Below are positions 57,641 to 64,000 of a DNA stretch of 64,000 bases, in pieces (within the stretch, counting starts at the first letter, position 1; every line of letters begins with the position of its first letter). A program made the translations under genes and the position numbers. The notes below the pieces were generated by a model. It saw nothing but the letters and a program-made list of their open reading frames with translations. It was not told the origin of the DNA and searched no databases. Location of the stretch: contig NZ_JAPQNS010000013.1 in assembly GCF_028867935.1 (NCBI RefSeq), forward strand, positions 124,001 to 188,000, read 5' to 3'. Source of the DNA: Flavobacterium sp. SUN052 (GTDB lineage Bacteria; Bacteroidota; Bacteroidia; Flavobacteriales; Flavobacteriaceae).

Positions 57641-58801
57641 TTATCCCTGGGTTACAACTTTTCCTGCCGCACCGGCACCACCTGCTGATCCCGAAGCTGA
57701 ACCAGTGGACTTTTTGGGTGCTCTGGCCGGGCCATTAGTCGTAATATCAAAAACGATCGGTTCTGGCGAAGATTCCTTCGGTTCCACAGCCGTATTCAGG
57801 AACTTGTCTGAACTCGACAGTTTTTTTATGTATTCTTTCTTGGCATCAGCGTAAGGCGGATTATCATCATTATTGACAATCTTCTTGCTTGATGCAATCA
57901 CCCATGCTCCGCTACGGGCATAATTCAGTGCCTCGAGTGAAGTTGGTTGAACATCATCTTCTGAGGTATCATTAAAGAAACTCCAAGAGCAGTGGTGGGG
58001 CGCTAGAAACAGGTCCCAGGCCAAAGCCTCTTTGTTGACGTCATTCTTAAACCGTTTCGTATGTTCCAGAATCTCGGACCACGTAGTGTGGTCCGAATCC
58101 CCACCGAACATAGCCAGACAGCAATAGTCAGAACGCCATTTATTGGCTTTAAATCGCGCCTGAAAAACTATACTGGCCGAGTTTTTGTCCTTGTATGGTG
58201 AATCCAGATGAAGTTTGAACGGTGCGTGAATAAAGATGGAGAACGTCTCCTGATCGGTATCATTGAACCGGGTTACTACGTCTCCTGGCACTGACCGCAA
58301 GTGATTTAAGTCTTTATAATCTTTGTTGCTATCATATCCGATCATTCTAATGCGGTTGCCTGGCTTATCTTTATCAGAATGATTAGTTCTGTGCAGATCA
58401 AGTCTCCTTTCCGCTTCGCATTGATGAGCGTCTTCATCATCGTTGGTGTATTGTTCTGCAATCATCGGTGAAAACCACATCGTGTCCATAATGATCAGAT
58501 TCTGGTCACGGTCTTTCTGACTATACTTTGCAGGATCGCCCTGATAAAAGTTGTCTTTGAAACCATGGCAATGATCTCTATCGCCGTGAGTAAGAATAAA
58601 CACGTCTACGAAGAAGTTTCCATTGCGCTTCTGAAGAGAGCTCAACAAATCCTTCTTGACATCGCAAATTTTGGGCCCAGCATTTCCATCTGATTTCGCA
58701 GTAAGCTTACAGTCTATCAGTATTCTGGTTCCATCTTCGAGGGTGATCAGTGACATATCACCGTTTCCCACTGGAAAGTATTTAATCGTAGGGTTAGCCA
58801 T
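57641..58801 (-). CDS. MBL-fold hydrolase with Gly-terminated flexible tail
   Basis: 386 residues, ComEC-like metallo-beta-lactamase fold: ILTHGDRDHCHGF with H72/D74/D76/H77, MFGGDSDHTTW with Asp235, and APHHCSW with His269/His270, together a two-metal site. No signal peptide, so cytoplasmic. After residue ~350 comes a disordered tail of Lys, Ser, Gly and Ala (STGSASGSAGGAGAAG) ending VVTQG, glycine last. It is first in the operon with the E2-E1-JAB and patatin genes and has an exceptional Shine-Dalgarno sequence. It may act on a nucleotide or nucleic acid; substrate unknown. The tail could be what the E1 activates, by analogy with CD-NTase tails in CBASS. Confidence 0.83.
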   Translation of the reverse strand: MANPTIKYFPVGNGDMSLITLEDGTRILIDCKLTAKSDGNAGPKICDVKKDLLSSLQKRNGNFFVDVFILTHGDRDHCHGFKDNFYQGDPAKYSQKDRDQNLIIMDTMWFSPMIAEQYTNDDEDAHQCEAERRLDLHRTNHSDKDKPGNRIRMIGYDSNKDYKDLNHLRSVPGDVVTRFNDTDQETFSIFIHAPFKLHLDSPYKDKNSASIVFQARFKANKWRSDYCCLAMFGGDSDHTTWSEILEHTKRFKNDVNKEALAWDLFLAPHHCSWSFFNDTSEDDVQPTSLEALNYARSGAWVIASSKKIVNNDDNPPYADAKKEYIKKLSSSDKFLNTAVEPKESSPEPIVFDITTNGPARAPKKSTGSASGSAGGAGAAGKVVTQG

Positions 58802-58804
58802 TAT

Positions 58805-58815
58805 TCACCTCCTTT
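58805..58815 (-). promoter_or_regulatory. Perfect 11-nt Shine-Dalgarno sequence
   Basis: The leftward mRNA reads AAAGGAGGTGA six bases (from GGAGG) before the ATG at 58801, fully complementary to the usual 16S anti-SD UCACCUCCUUU. None of the other starts I inspected nearby has more than a few matching bases. Bacteroidetes genes seldom use SD sequences. Confidence 0.8.
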
Positions 58816-59311
58816 CTGCGGCTCGTGAACAATGTGCTTTTTAATAAAGCTGGTGCTTTTGCCGTTGGCTCTACATTCTTTGTGCCGATCCAGCTAATTT
58901 TTAAGAAAACCATATGTTGGTTAGTTGAACGGGAATTTCCCATATTCGGATTCACGAAAGGTACTCCACACGCATTTTCCCAACCGAACGTTGATAGAGC
59001 CTCGCTGGAACACTATCTTTGCAAACACAAAAGAATCCCTGCACACTGGGTGAGTAGCCCGTGTGAATACAAATCGCCGTCCAAAGCTTTGTATTGGGTC
59101 TTGTAAAGAAAAGGCGAACACTCAGGTCGGGAAACTATGGGTGATTCGTCTTTTGCTTTTACAGCTCGTTATGTCTCTCGCTTCGTTTTCATGTAATTGT
59201 AAGTTATAACCTGCTGATTCTACAGTTGAGTAAACTACCCTAATAGTATATTGGTTCAGTATTGCAAATAATTATATTACTATATAATGAAAATTTTTCT
59301 AACTTTGCTGA
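58816..59311. other. Divergent region between defence loci
   Basis: About 500 bp with no supported gene. A 93-codon rightward frame at 58825-59106 has no recognisable domain and overlaps the presumed leader of the MBL operon. TAACTTTG at 59300-59307 resembles a -7 element but lies only 4 bp before the S-subunit start, which would imply a leaderless mRNA or a chance match. Confidence 0.4.
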
Positions 59312-59899
59312 GTGGATACTTTACAACTCAATCAGATTTCTACTATACATTTTGGGATACCACGCACCGAGAGCTTGGATATTGGGTATGATTTGCCATA
59401 TCTACAACTGACTGATGTAGACACATTTGGCCGAATTAATCCTGATGGAATCAAATCGACTATAACGCTGGCTGAACAGGAAAATCAGCAGGCTGTGCCG
59501 AAGCCAGGGGATATACTCCTTTTCAGCAAAGGCATTCGGAACATAGCCGTATTTTACCATCACCAATACCCCAAAATAGTGGTTTCAAGTTCCTTTTATA
59601 TCTTAAGAGTGAAGGATGAAGCTACAGTTCAACCAGAGTTTTTGGCTTGCTATCTTAATCTACCAGCGACTCAGAAGCTTTTGCAAAACCGCGTTGGATT
59701 AGCATCCACGGTTCCAACGTTGAACAAAAAAGACCTGCTGGATTTCCCTATTCCAGTACCGCCATTCGCAGTGCAGCAACAGCTGATTGACCTTCACAAT
59801 GCATTTTTGGGCATCTACGATATTAGTCAGCAACAACTCAATCTTCAACAAGAATTATTATACCAATGCTTTTCGACAACGCTCCAAACCCACCGCTAA
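59312..59899 (+). CDS. Half-length type I restriction specificity (S) subunit
   Basis: 195 residues from a GTG start (GTGGATACT); the later genes at 62484 and 63026 start with the same ATGGATACT, supporting this choice. One target-recognition domain is visible (YLQLTDVDTFGRINPDG, PKPGDILLFSKG), then one conserved helix with the family motif DFPIPVPPFAVQQQLIDLHN. Normal S subunits have two of each, so this must act as a dimer or with another S. It overlaps hsdM by 34 bp. Confidence 0.78.
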   Translation: MDTLQLNQISTIHFGIPRTESLDIGYDLPYLQLTDVDTFGRINPDGIKSTITLAEQENQQAVPKPGDILLFSKGIRNIAVFYHHQYPKIVVSSSFYILRVKDEATVQPEFLACYLNLPATQKLLQNRVGLASTVPTLNKKDLLDFPIPVPPFAVQQQLIDLHNAFLGIYDISQQQLNLQQELLYQCFSTTLQTHR

Positions 59900-61440
59900 G
59901 ACCCGGTCAACGGCTCGTGACTGCTTCAGAAATCAATAATGCTGTCTGGCGCGCCTGTGATACTTTCCGGGGGGTTATCGACCCTTCACAGTATAAAGAT
60001 TATATCCTCACGTTCCTGTTTTTGAAATATCTCTCTGACCTGTGGAAGGATCGGCAGCAATTCTATTTAGAGAAGTACAACGAAATAATTGATAATGCTC
60101 CTCGTACGGAACGTGCGCTGGAGCAGTTTGAACGGTTCCGACTACCCAATACGTCGCGTTACGATTATCTATACGAACAACGGAACGCTTCTGATATCGG
60201 TGAGAAGGTAGATATTGCCCTGGAACAGCTTGAAGAGGCTAACCGGGCTAAGCTGGAGGGTGTTTTTGGTGATATTAGCTTTAACTCCGAACGGCAACTC
60301 GGTCAAACCAAAGACCGTAATCGGCGGGTTAAGAATATGATCGAGGACTTCCGGTTTATTGATTTGACCCCCTCCCACCTGGAAAGTCAGGATGTGATTG
60401 GCGATGTGTACGAGTATCTAATTGAGAGTTTTGCTTCCGACGCGGGAAAAAAGGCCGGAGAATTTTACACACCTTCAAAAGTATCTACACTGCTAGCCGA
60501 GCTCGTTGCTCCTAAACCGGGTAGTCGGATTTCCGACCCTACCTGTGGTTCTGGCTCGCTGCTCATTAAAGTTGCCAAGCAGGTAGGCTCTAATAACTTC
60601 GCCATTTACGGGCAGGAGATAAACCGGAGTACCTACGCCCTGGCCCGGATGAACATGTTCCTGCACGGATTCGACGATGCGGTGATACGCTGGGGTGACA
60701 CACTCAATAACCCGCTGTTGCTGGAGAACGATCGGCTTATGAAGTTCGACGTTGTGGTAGCTAACCCACCGTTTTCGCTGGATAAATGGGGGGCTGAGTC
60801 GGCTTCAGGAGATCGTTTCGGGCGTTTTCATCGGGGGGTGCCTCCCAGGTCCAAAGGCGACTTTGCTTTTATATCCCACATGATCGAGACCACCTACGAA
60901 GGGCGCGGGCAGGTAGGCGTTATTGTACCACATGGGGTGTTGTTCCGGGGCAGTTCGGAGGGGGTTATACGTAAGCGACTTATTGACGAAAATCTGCTTG
61001 AAGCAGTAATCGGTCTGCCTGCCAATCTTTTCTTTGGAACCGGAATTCCAACGGCTATTCTGCTCTTCAACCGGGCCCGTACCAATTCGACAAATACTGA
61101 TGTGTTGTTTATCGATGCCAGCCGCGAATTTGCCGACGGCAAGAACCAGAACAACTTGCTGCCCAAACATATTGCCCGCATTGTAGAAACGGTGCAAACG
61201 TTTCGAAACACTCCGGATGGCGCAGCTGGGGTCGTAGCGGACAAATATGCTTACCGCGCTCCGCTTGAAGAAATCCAGGAGAACGATTATAACCTCAACA
61301 TTCCCCGCTACGTCGATACCTTCGAAGAAGAAACACCTATTGATATTCGGGCCACGCAGGATCAGATTATTCTGTTGGAAGGACAATTGACCGAGGCCAA
61401 AGCCCGAATGCAACGGTATTTACAGGAACTTGGATTCTAA
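59866..61440 (+). CDS. hsdM: Type I restriction-modification DNA methyltransferase (M subunit)
   Basis: 524 residues. The N-terminal HsdM helical domain (ILTFLFLKYLSDLWKDR) precedes the N6-adenine methylase: AGEFYTPSKVSTLLAELVAP, SAM-binding DPTCGSGSLLIKVA and catalytic NPPF (VVANPPFSLDKW). It methylates adenine in the sequence chosen by the S subunit. It overlaps the half-S gene, and the DUF1016 gene follows 12 bp later. Confidence 0.95.
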   Translation: MLFDNAPNPPLRPGQRLVTASEINNAVWRACDTFRGVIDPSQYKDYILTFLFLKYLSDLWKDRQQFYLEKYNEIIDNAPRTERALEQFERFRLPNTSRYDYLYEQRNASDIGEKVDIALEQLEEANRAKLEGVFGDISFNSERQLGQTKDRNRRVKNMIEDFRFIDLTPSHLESQDVIGDVYEYLIESFASDAGKKAGEFYTPSKVSTLLAELVAPKPGSRISDPTCGSGSLLIKVAKQVGSNNFAIYGQEINRSTYALARMNMFLHGFDDAVIRWGDTLNNPLLLENDRLMKFDVVVANPPFSLDKWGAESASGDRFGRFHRGVPPRSKGDFAFISHMIETTYEGRGQVGVIVPHGVLFRGSSEGVIRKRLIDENLLEAVIGLPANLFFGTGIPTAILLFNRARTNSTNTDVLFIDASREFADGKNQNNLLPKHIARIVETVQTFRNTPDGAAGVVADKYAYRAPLEEIQENDYNLNIPRYVDTFEEETPIDIRATQDQIILLEGQLTEAKARMQRYLQELGF

Positions 61441-61452
61441 CCCTTCTCACGG

Positions 61453-62484
61453 ATGATAAACTTGTCAGACCAGTTTACGGAAGTAGTCAGCCTGATCCAG
61501 CAATCCCGGAACCGGGCCATGCGGCAGGTGAATGCCGAACTAATTGACCTGTACTGGAATGTCGGGGCCTACATTAGTCAGAAAGTAGCCCGTAGCGAAT
61601 GGGGCACTGGTACTGTAAATCAATTGGCTGACTTTATTAAACAGCATCACCCTGATTTGCGAGGCTTTAATCGGCGGGGGCTGTATCGGATGAAGCAGTT
61701 TTACGATACCTACCAACCGCTTTACGAAAAAGTGTCGGCAGTGCTGACACAAATTAGCTGGACCAATCATCTGGCGATTATATCGCAGTGTAAGACCAGC
61801 GAGGAGAGGCAATTTTATTTATTTCAAAGCGCGCGAGAACAGTACAGCTCTCGCGAACTGGAACGTCAGATCGATAGCAGTTTGTTTGAGCGAACTAGGC
61901 TGGCCACGGCTCAATTATCTGAACCAGTAAAACAATTGCCCCAGCAGGCCGCCGATGTATTTCGGGATAGCTACGTATTCGAGTTTCTGGATTTGCCCGA
62001 GCGGTATACAGAGGCCGATTTACAAAAGGCACTGATCCGCAACCTGAGTAAGTTCCTGCTCGAAACCGGGCGGACATTTACGCTGGCTGGTGAGAACGTT
62101 CGTATTCAGGTAGGAAATCAGGATTTTTATATTGACTTGTTGCTCTACCACCGGTCCTTGCAGTGCCTGGTAGCGGTCGAGCTCAAGGTGACGAAGTTCA
62201 AACCCGAGCATATCGGCCAGCTTAATTTTTACCTCGAAGCACTAGACCGGGATTATCGTTTAGCCCACGAAAACCCGAGCATCGGCCTGTTGCTGTGCGC
62301 CAGTAAAGATAGTCAAGTGGTTGAATACGCGCTGAGCCGAAGTTTATCGCCAACGCTGGTCGCCGACTACAGCCGTGAGCTTATTGACAAACACCTGCTG
62401 GAAACAAAAATGGCTGAATTGTATGGAGCTATCGAACCGTTGTTACAAGATGAATCCACGAGCTCACCCACTAACGACGACTGA
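61453..62484 (+). CDS. DUF1016 (YhcG-type) PD-(D/E)XK nuclease
   Basis: 343 residues. The N-terminal domain (LIDLYWNVGAYISQKVARSE; LRGFNRRGLYRMKQFYDTY) and C-terminal nuclease domain (YVFEFLDLPERYTEADLQKA; QVGNQDFYIDLLLYHRSLQC; VAVELKVTKFKPEHIGQLNF) match YhcG proteins. Asp in FYIDLLLYH and Glu/Lys in VELK form the nuclease core. Such genes are often embedded in type I RM operons; their role there is not settled. The stop overlaps the next start (TGATG-type). Confidence 0.9.
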   Translation: MINLSDQFTEVVSLIQQSRNRAMRQVNAELIDLYWNVGAYISQKVARSEWGTGTVNQLADFIKQHHPDLRGFNRRGLYRMKQFYDTYQPLYEKVSAVLTQISWTNHLAIISQCKTSEERQFYLFQSAREQYSSRELERQIDSSLFERTRLATAQLSEPVKQLPQQAADVFRDSYVFEFLDLPERYTEADLQKALIRNLSKFLLETGRTFTLAGENVRIQVGNQDFYIDLLLYHRSLQCLVAVELKVTKFKPEHIGQLNFYLEALDRDYRLAHENPSIGLLLCASKDSQVVEYALSRSLSPTLVADYSRELIDKHLLETKMAELYGAIEPLLQDESTSSPTNDD

Positions 62485-63026
62485 TGGATACTCCCAACGA
62501 CATTAATGATTGGCGAGAATCACTCGACCCATATCAAAAGTCTAGGCTGCTGGAAAGCTTTTACCAACAAAGTCTGTTCCCTTTTCTGGATTGGCTTCAT
62601 AGCAGCGTGTCAATGACCTGGCAGGGGCTGTCCGAACAGATTAGATATGAGTGCCAGTTCAACGGGCAACACTACCTGACAGTAGCTAAACCGTCGGAGC
62701 TGCACGAAACTTTTATTCGGTTTGGGGAATCGAATTCGGATGAATTGCTGGAGGTTCAAATTCTGATTCAGCTTTCCATAAAGCCTGAATTCAATCACCC
62801 CAACGGAACCGGGGCATTAGTAGCATTTCGTTACATTGATAGTTACTATCATCTATCAGACGACTGGACAGAGATTAAAATAGCCCATCGGATCGACGAG
62901 CAACTCCACCCAGACGAATCCAGTAAACTAATTCAAGACATTCAGGCTCATTTGCTTTTTGTATTAGCCAATGAGCACCCGTCCGTAATTGACCCACAAT
63001 CCTTTTATAATACCAACAACGACTGA
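62484..63026 (+). CDS. Hypothetical protein of the RM operon
   Basis: 180 residues, acidic, soluble, no signal or membrane segment (LLESFYQQSLFPFLDWLHSS; VAFRYIDSYYHLSDDWTEIK). No family recognised. Its start overlaps the DUF1016 stop and its stop overlaps the following S-subunit start (both TGATG), so it is firmly part of the operon. It may be an accessory or regulatory protein of this RM locus. Confidence 0.7.
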   Translation: MDTPNDINDWRESLDPYQKSRLLESFYQQSLFPFLDWLHSSVSMTWQGLSEQIRYECQFNGQHYLTVAKPSELHETFIRFGESNSDELLEVQILIQLSIKPEFNHPNGTGALVAFRYIDSYYHLSDDWTEIKIAHRIDEQLHPDESSKLIQDIQAHLLFVLANEHPSVIDPQSFYNTNND

Positions 63027-64000
63027 TGGATACTGATCAAAAAAAATTCTTAACAGGTTGCAAAACTCACAATTTGCCTTACGGGTGGGAAATGAAGGAA
63101 TTGAGCGCTGTTTGTGAAAAGATAATGGATGGAACCCATTTCTCGCCGAAAAGCAAGGATGGTCCATTCAGATATATAACATCAAAAAACATTAGAAATG
63201 ATGGCTTAGACCTCGATAATTGCAGCTATATCTCGGAAGAAGAGCACAGAGACATTTTCAAAAGATGTCCGGTTCAATTTGGCGATCTGCTACTAACAAA
63301 AGACGGTGCGAATACAGGCAACTGTTGTCAAAATACATTAAAAGAGGAGTTTAGTCTATTGTCAAGTGTAGCAGTATTGAAAGCTGCACATGGGAAAGTG
63401 GATAATAGCTACCTCTTACAATCACTCAAGAGTTCACGAGGTCAATTTGAAATTAAAGATGCAATGGCAGGTCAGGCCATTACTAGAATTACGCTTGAAA
63501 AAATAAAAAACTTTGTTTTCCCTTTCCCCCCCCTCGCCCAACAACGTAAAATTGCCGCAATCCTCTCTACATGGGATGAGGCTATCCAAATCGCCGATCA
63601 ACTCTTGAAGGCCAAACAGGAGCGTAAACGAGGTCTGATGCAGCAACTACTCACCGGTCAAAAACGACTACCGGGTTTTTCGGGGAAGTGGACAAGCCGC
63701 CCAATTAGTGATTTTATTAAAGAAAGTAGAATACCTCTTGCCGAATCCGACCCAAGTAAAAGAATAACAGTCAAATTAAATTTGAATGGTGTAGAGAGAC
63801 GCGATCTGAGACGCGAAGAAAATGAACAGGTGACAGTGTATTATACTCGAAGGAAAGGACAGTTTATCTATGGAAAACAAAATCTACATAAAGGGGCCAT
63901 GGGTATCATTCCGGACGAGTTAGATCGCTTCGCTTCTTCTCAGGATATACCCGCATTTGATTTCTCAGACCAAGCAGATCCATTATGGTTCCTTACCTAT
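63026..64000 (+). CDS. hsdS: Type I restriction specificity (S) subunit, 3' end outside window
   Basis: At least 325 residues. First target-recognition domain: LPYGWEMKELSAVCEKIMDG, FGDLLLTKDGANTGNC. First conserved helix: FPFPPLAQQRKIAAILSTWD, then QQLLTGQKRLPGFSGKW linking to a second domain that runs off the window. It starts at ATG 63026 inside TGATG, coupled to the previous gene. A full-length S next to a half-length S gives the locus two specificity genes; the R subunit presumably lies beyond the edge. Confidence 0.92.
   Translation, partial: MDTDQKKFLTGCKTHNLPYGWEMKELSAVCEKIMDGTHFSPKSKDGPFRYITSKNIRNDGLDLDNCSYISEEEHRDIFKRCPVQFGDLLLTKDGANTGNCCQNTLKEEFSLLSSVAVLKAAHGKVDNSYLLQSLKSSRGQFEIKDAMAGQAITRITLEKIKNFVFPFPPLAQQRKIAAILSTWDEAIQIADQLLKAKQERKRGLMQQLLTGQKRLPGFSGKWTSRPISDFIKESRIPLAESDPSKRITVKLNLNGVERRDLRREENEQVTVYYTRRKGQFIYGKQNLHKGAMGIIPDELDRFASSQDIPAFDFSDQADPLWFLTY

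Noticed and set aside
54059..58801. Ordinary type II CBASS
   Set aside because: No CD-NTase (no polymerase-beta-like GS...D-x-D protein) is present in or next to the operon; the first gene is an MBL-fold enzyme.
58825..59106. 93-codon rightward frame in the divergent region
   Set aside because: No domain, signal or conserved pattern, and it overlaps the presumed leader of the MBL operon.
59300..59307. TAACTTTG as the RM promoter
   Set aside because: It lies only 4 bp before the start codon and has no TTG at the right distance upstream, so it is probably chance.
1..64000. CRISPR arrays, tRNA or rRNA genes
   Set aside because: No regularly spaced repeats with unique spacers and no tRNA- or rRNA-like sequence were seen by eye.

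Overview
The window reads as the chromosome of a Bacteroidetes bacterium of the Cytophagales, most like Spirosoma and relatives. That is inference from gene content and style: very large secreted repeat proteins with Ig-like and parallel beta-helix domains, a two-component-propeller hybrid kinase, a TolC/HlyD/ABC-2 permease trio, LytTR and NRDE proteins, and starts that nearly all lack a Shine-Dalgarno sequence. No rRNA, tRNA or CRISPR array was seen.

Region 1 (1-18.7 kb) is an ordinary chromosomal block. Most of it looks like an envelope redox-repair set: a ferric-reductase-like membrane protein, DoxX, two YHS proteins, DUF1223, YceI, DM13, exported MsrA and MsrB and a LysE-type exporter. 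A sigma-54 response regulator (3198-4688) and a 1,290-residue hybrid sensor kinase (14836-18699) lie nearby. A four-gene run (4837-8715: NRDE, ATP-grasp, stand-alone CoaB-like, BamA-like barrel) sits in the middle. At 1375-2003 three pseudogene scraps (GMC oxidoreductase, glycogen debranching enzyme, aquaporin) are fused head to tail.

Region 2 (18.7-27.3 kb) is mobile-element wreckage around an efflux operon. A broken IS3-type element contains two truncated IS110 transposase 5' ends facing each other. After them come tetR-tolC-hlyD-ABC permease, a cysteine-repeat lipoprotein, a serine recombinase killed by two nonsense codons, and an 81-bp miniature IS derivative with perfect 31-bp inverted ends.

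Region 3 (26.2-51.4 kb) is bounded by two inverted copies of a ~75-bp sequence. It holds a 2,068-residue secreted beta-helix protein, a LytTR regulator, and a 4,039-residue surface protein that ends in a PD-(D/E)XK-like nuclease tip followed 4 bp later by an Imm49-like immunity gene. This fits a polymorphic toxin/immunity pair. A 70-codon copy of an internal part of the toxin gene abuts the immunity gene, as expected from tip replacement by recombination. A tyrosine recombinase, a 58-bp near-perfect palindrome and a CPBP protease close the segment.

Region 4 (51.4-64 kb) is a defence island: a PD-(D/E)XK protein; a three-gene operon of an MBL-fold hydrolase, an E2-E1-JAB fusion and a membrane-spanning patatin; and a type I restriction-modification locus (half-length S, M, DUF1016 nuclease, unknown, second S running off the window). 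The three-gene operon is the best candidate for an undescribed system. It resembles type II CBASS (patatin effector, Cap2-like E1/E2, Cap3-like JAB) but has no CD-NTase. In its place is an MBL enzyme whose C-terminus is a Gly/Ser/Ala-rich tail ending in glycine, the kind of tail an E1 could activate. Its first gene also has an 11-nt perfect Shine-Dalgarno sequence, which is rare in this phylum.
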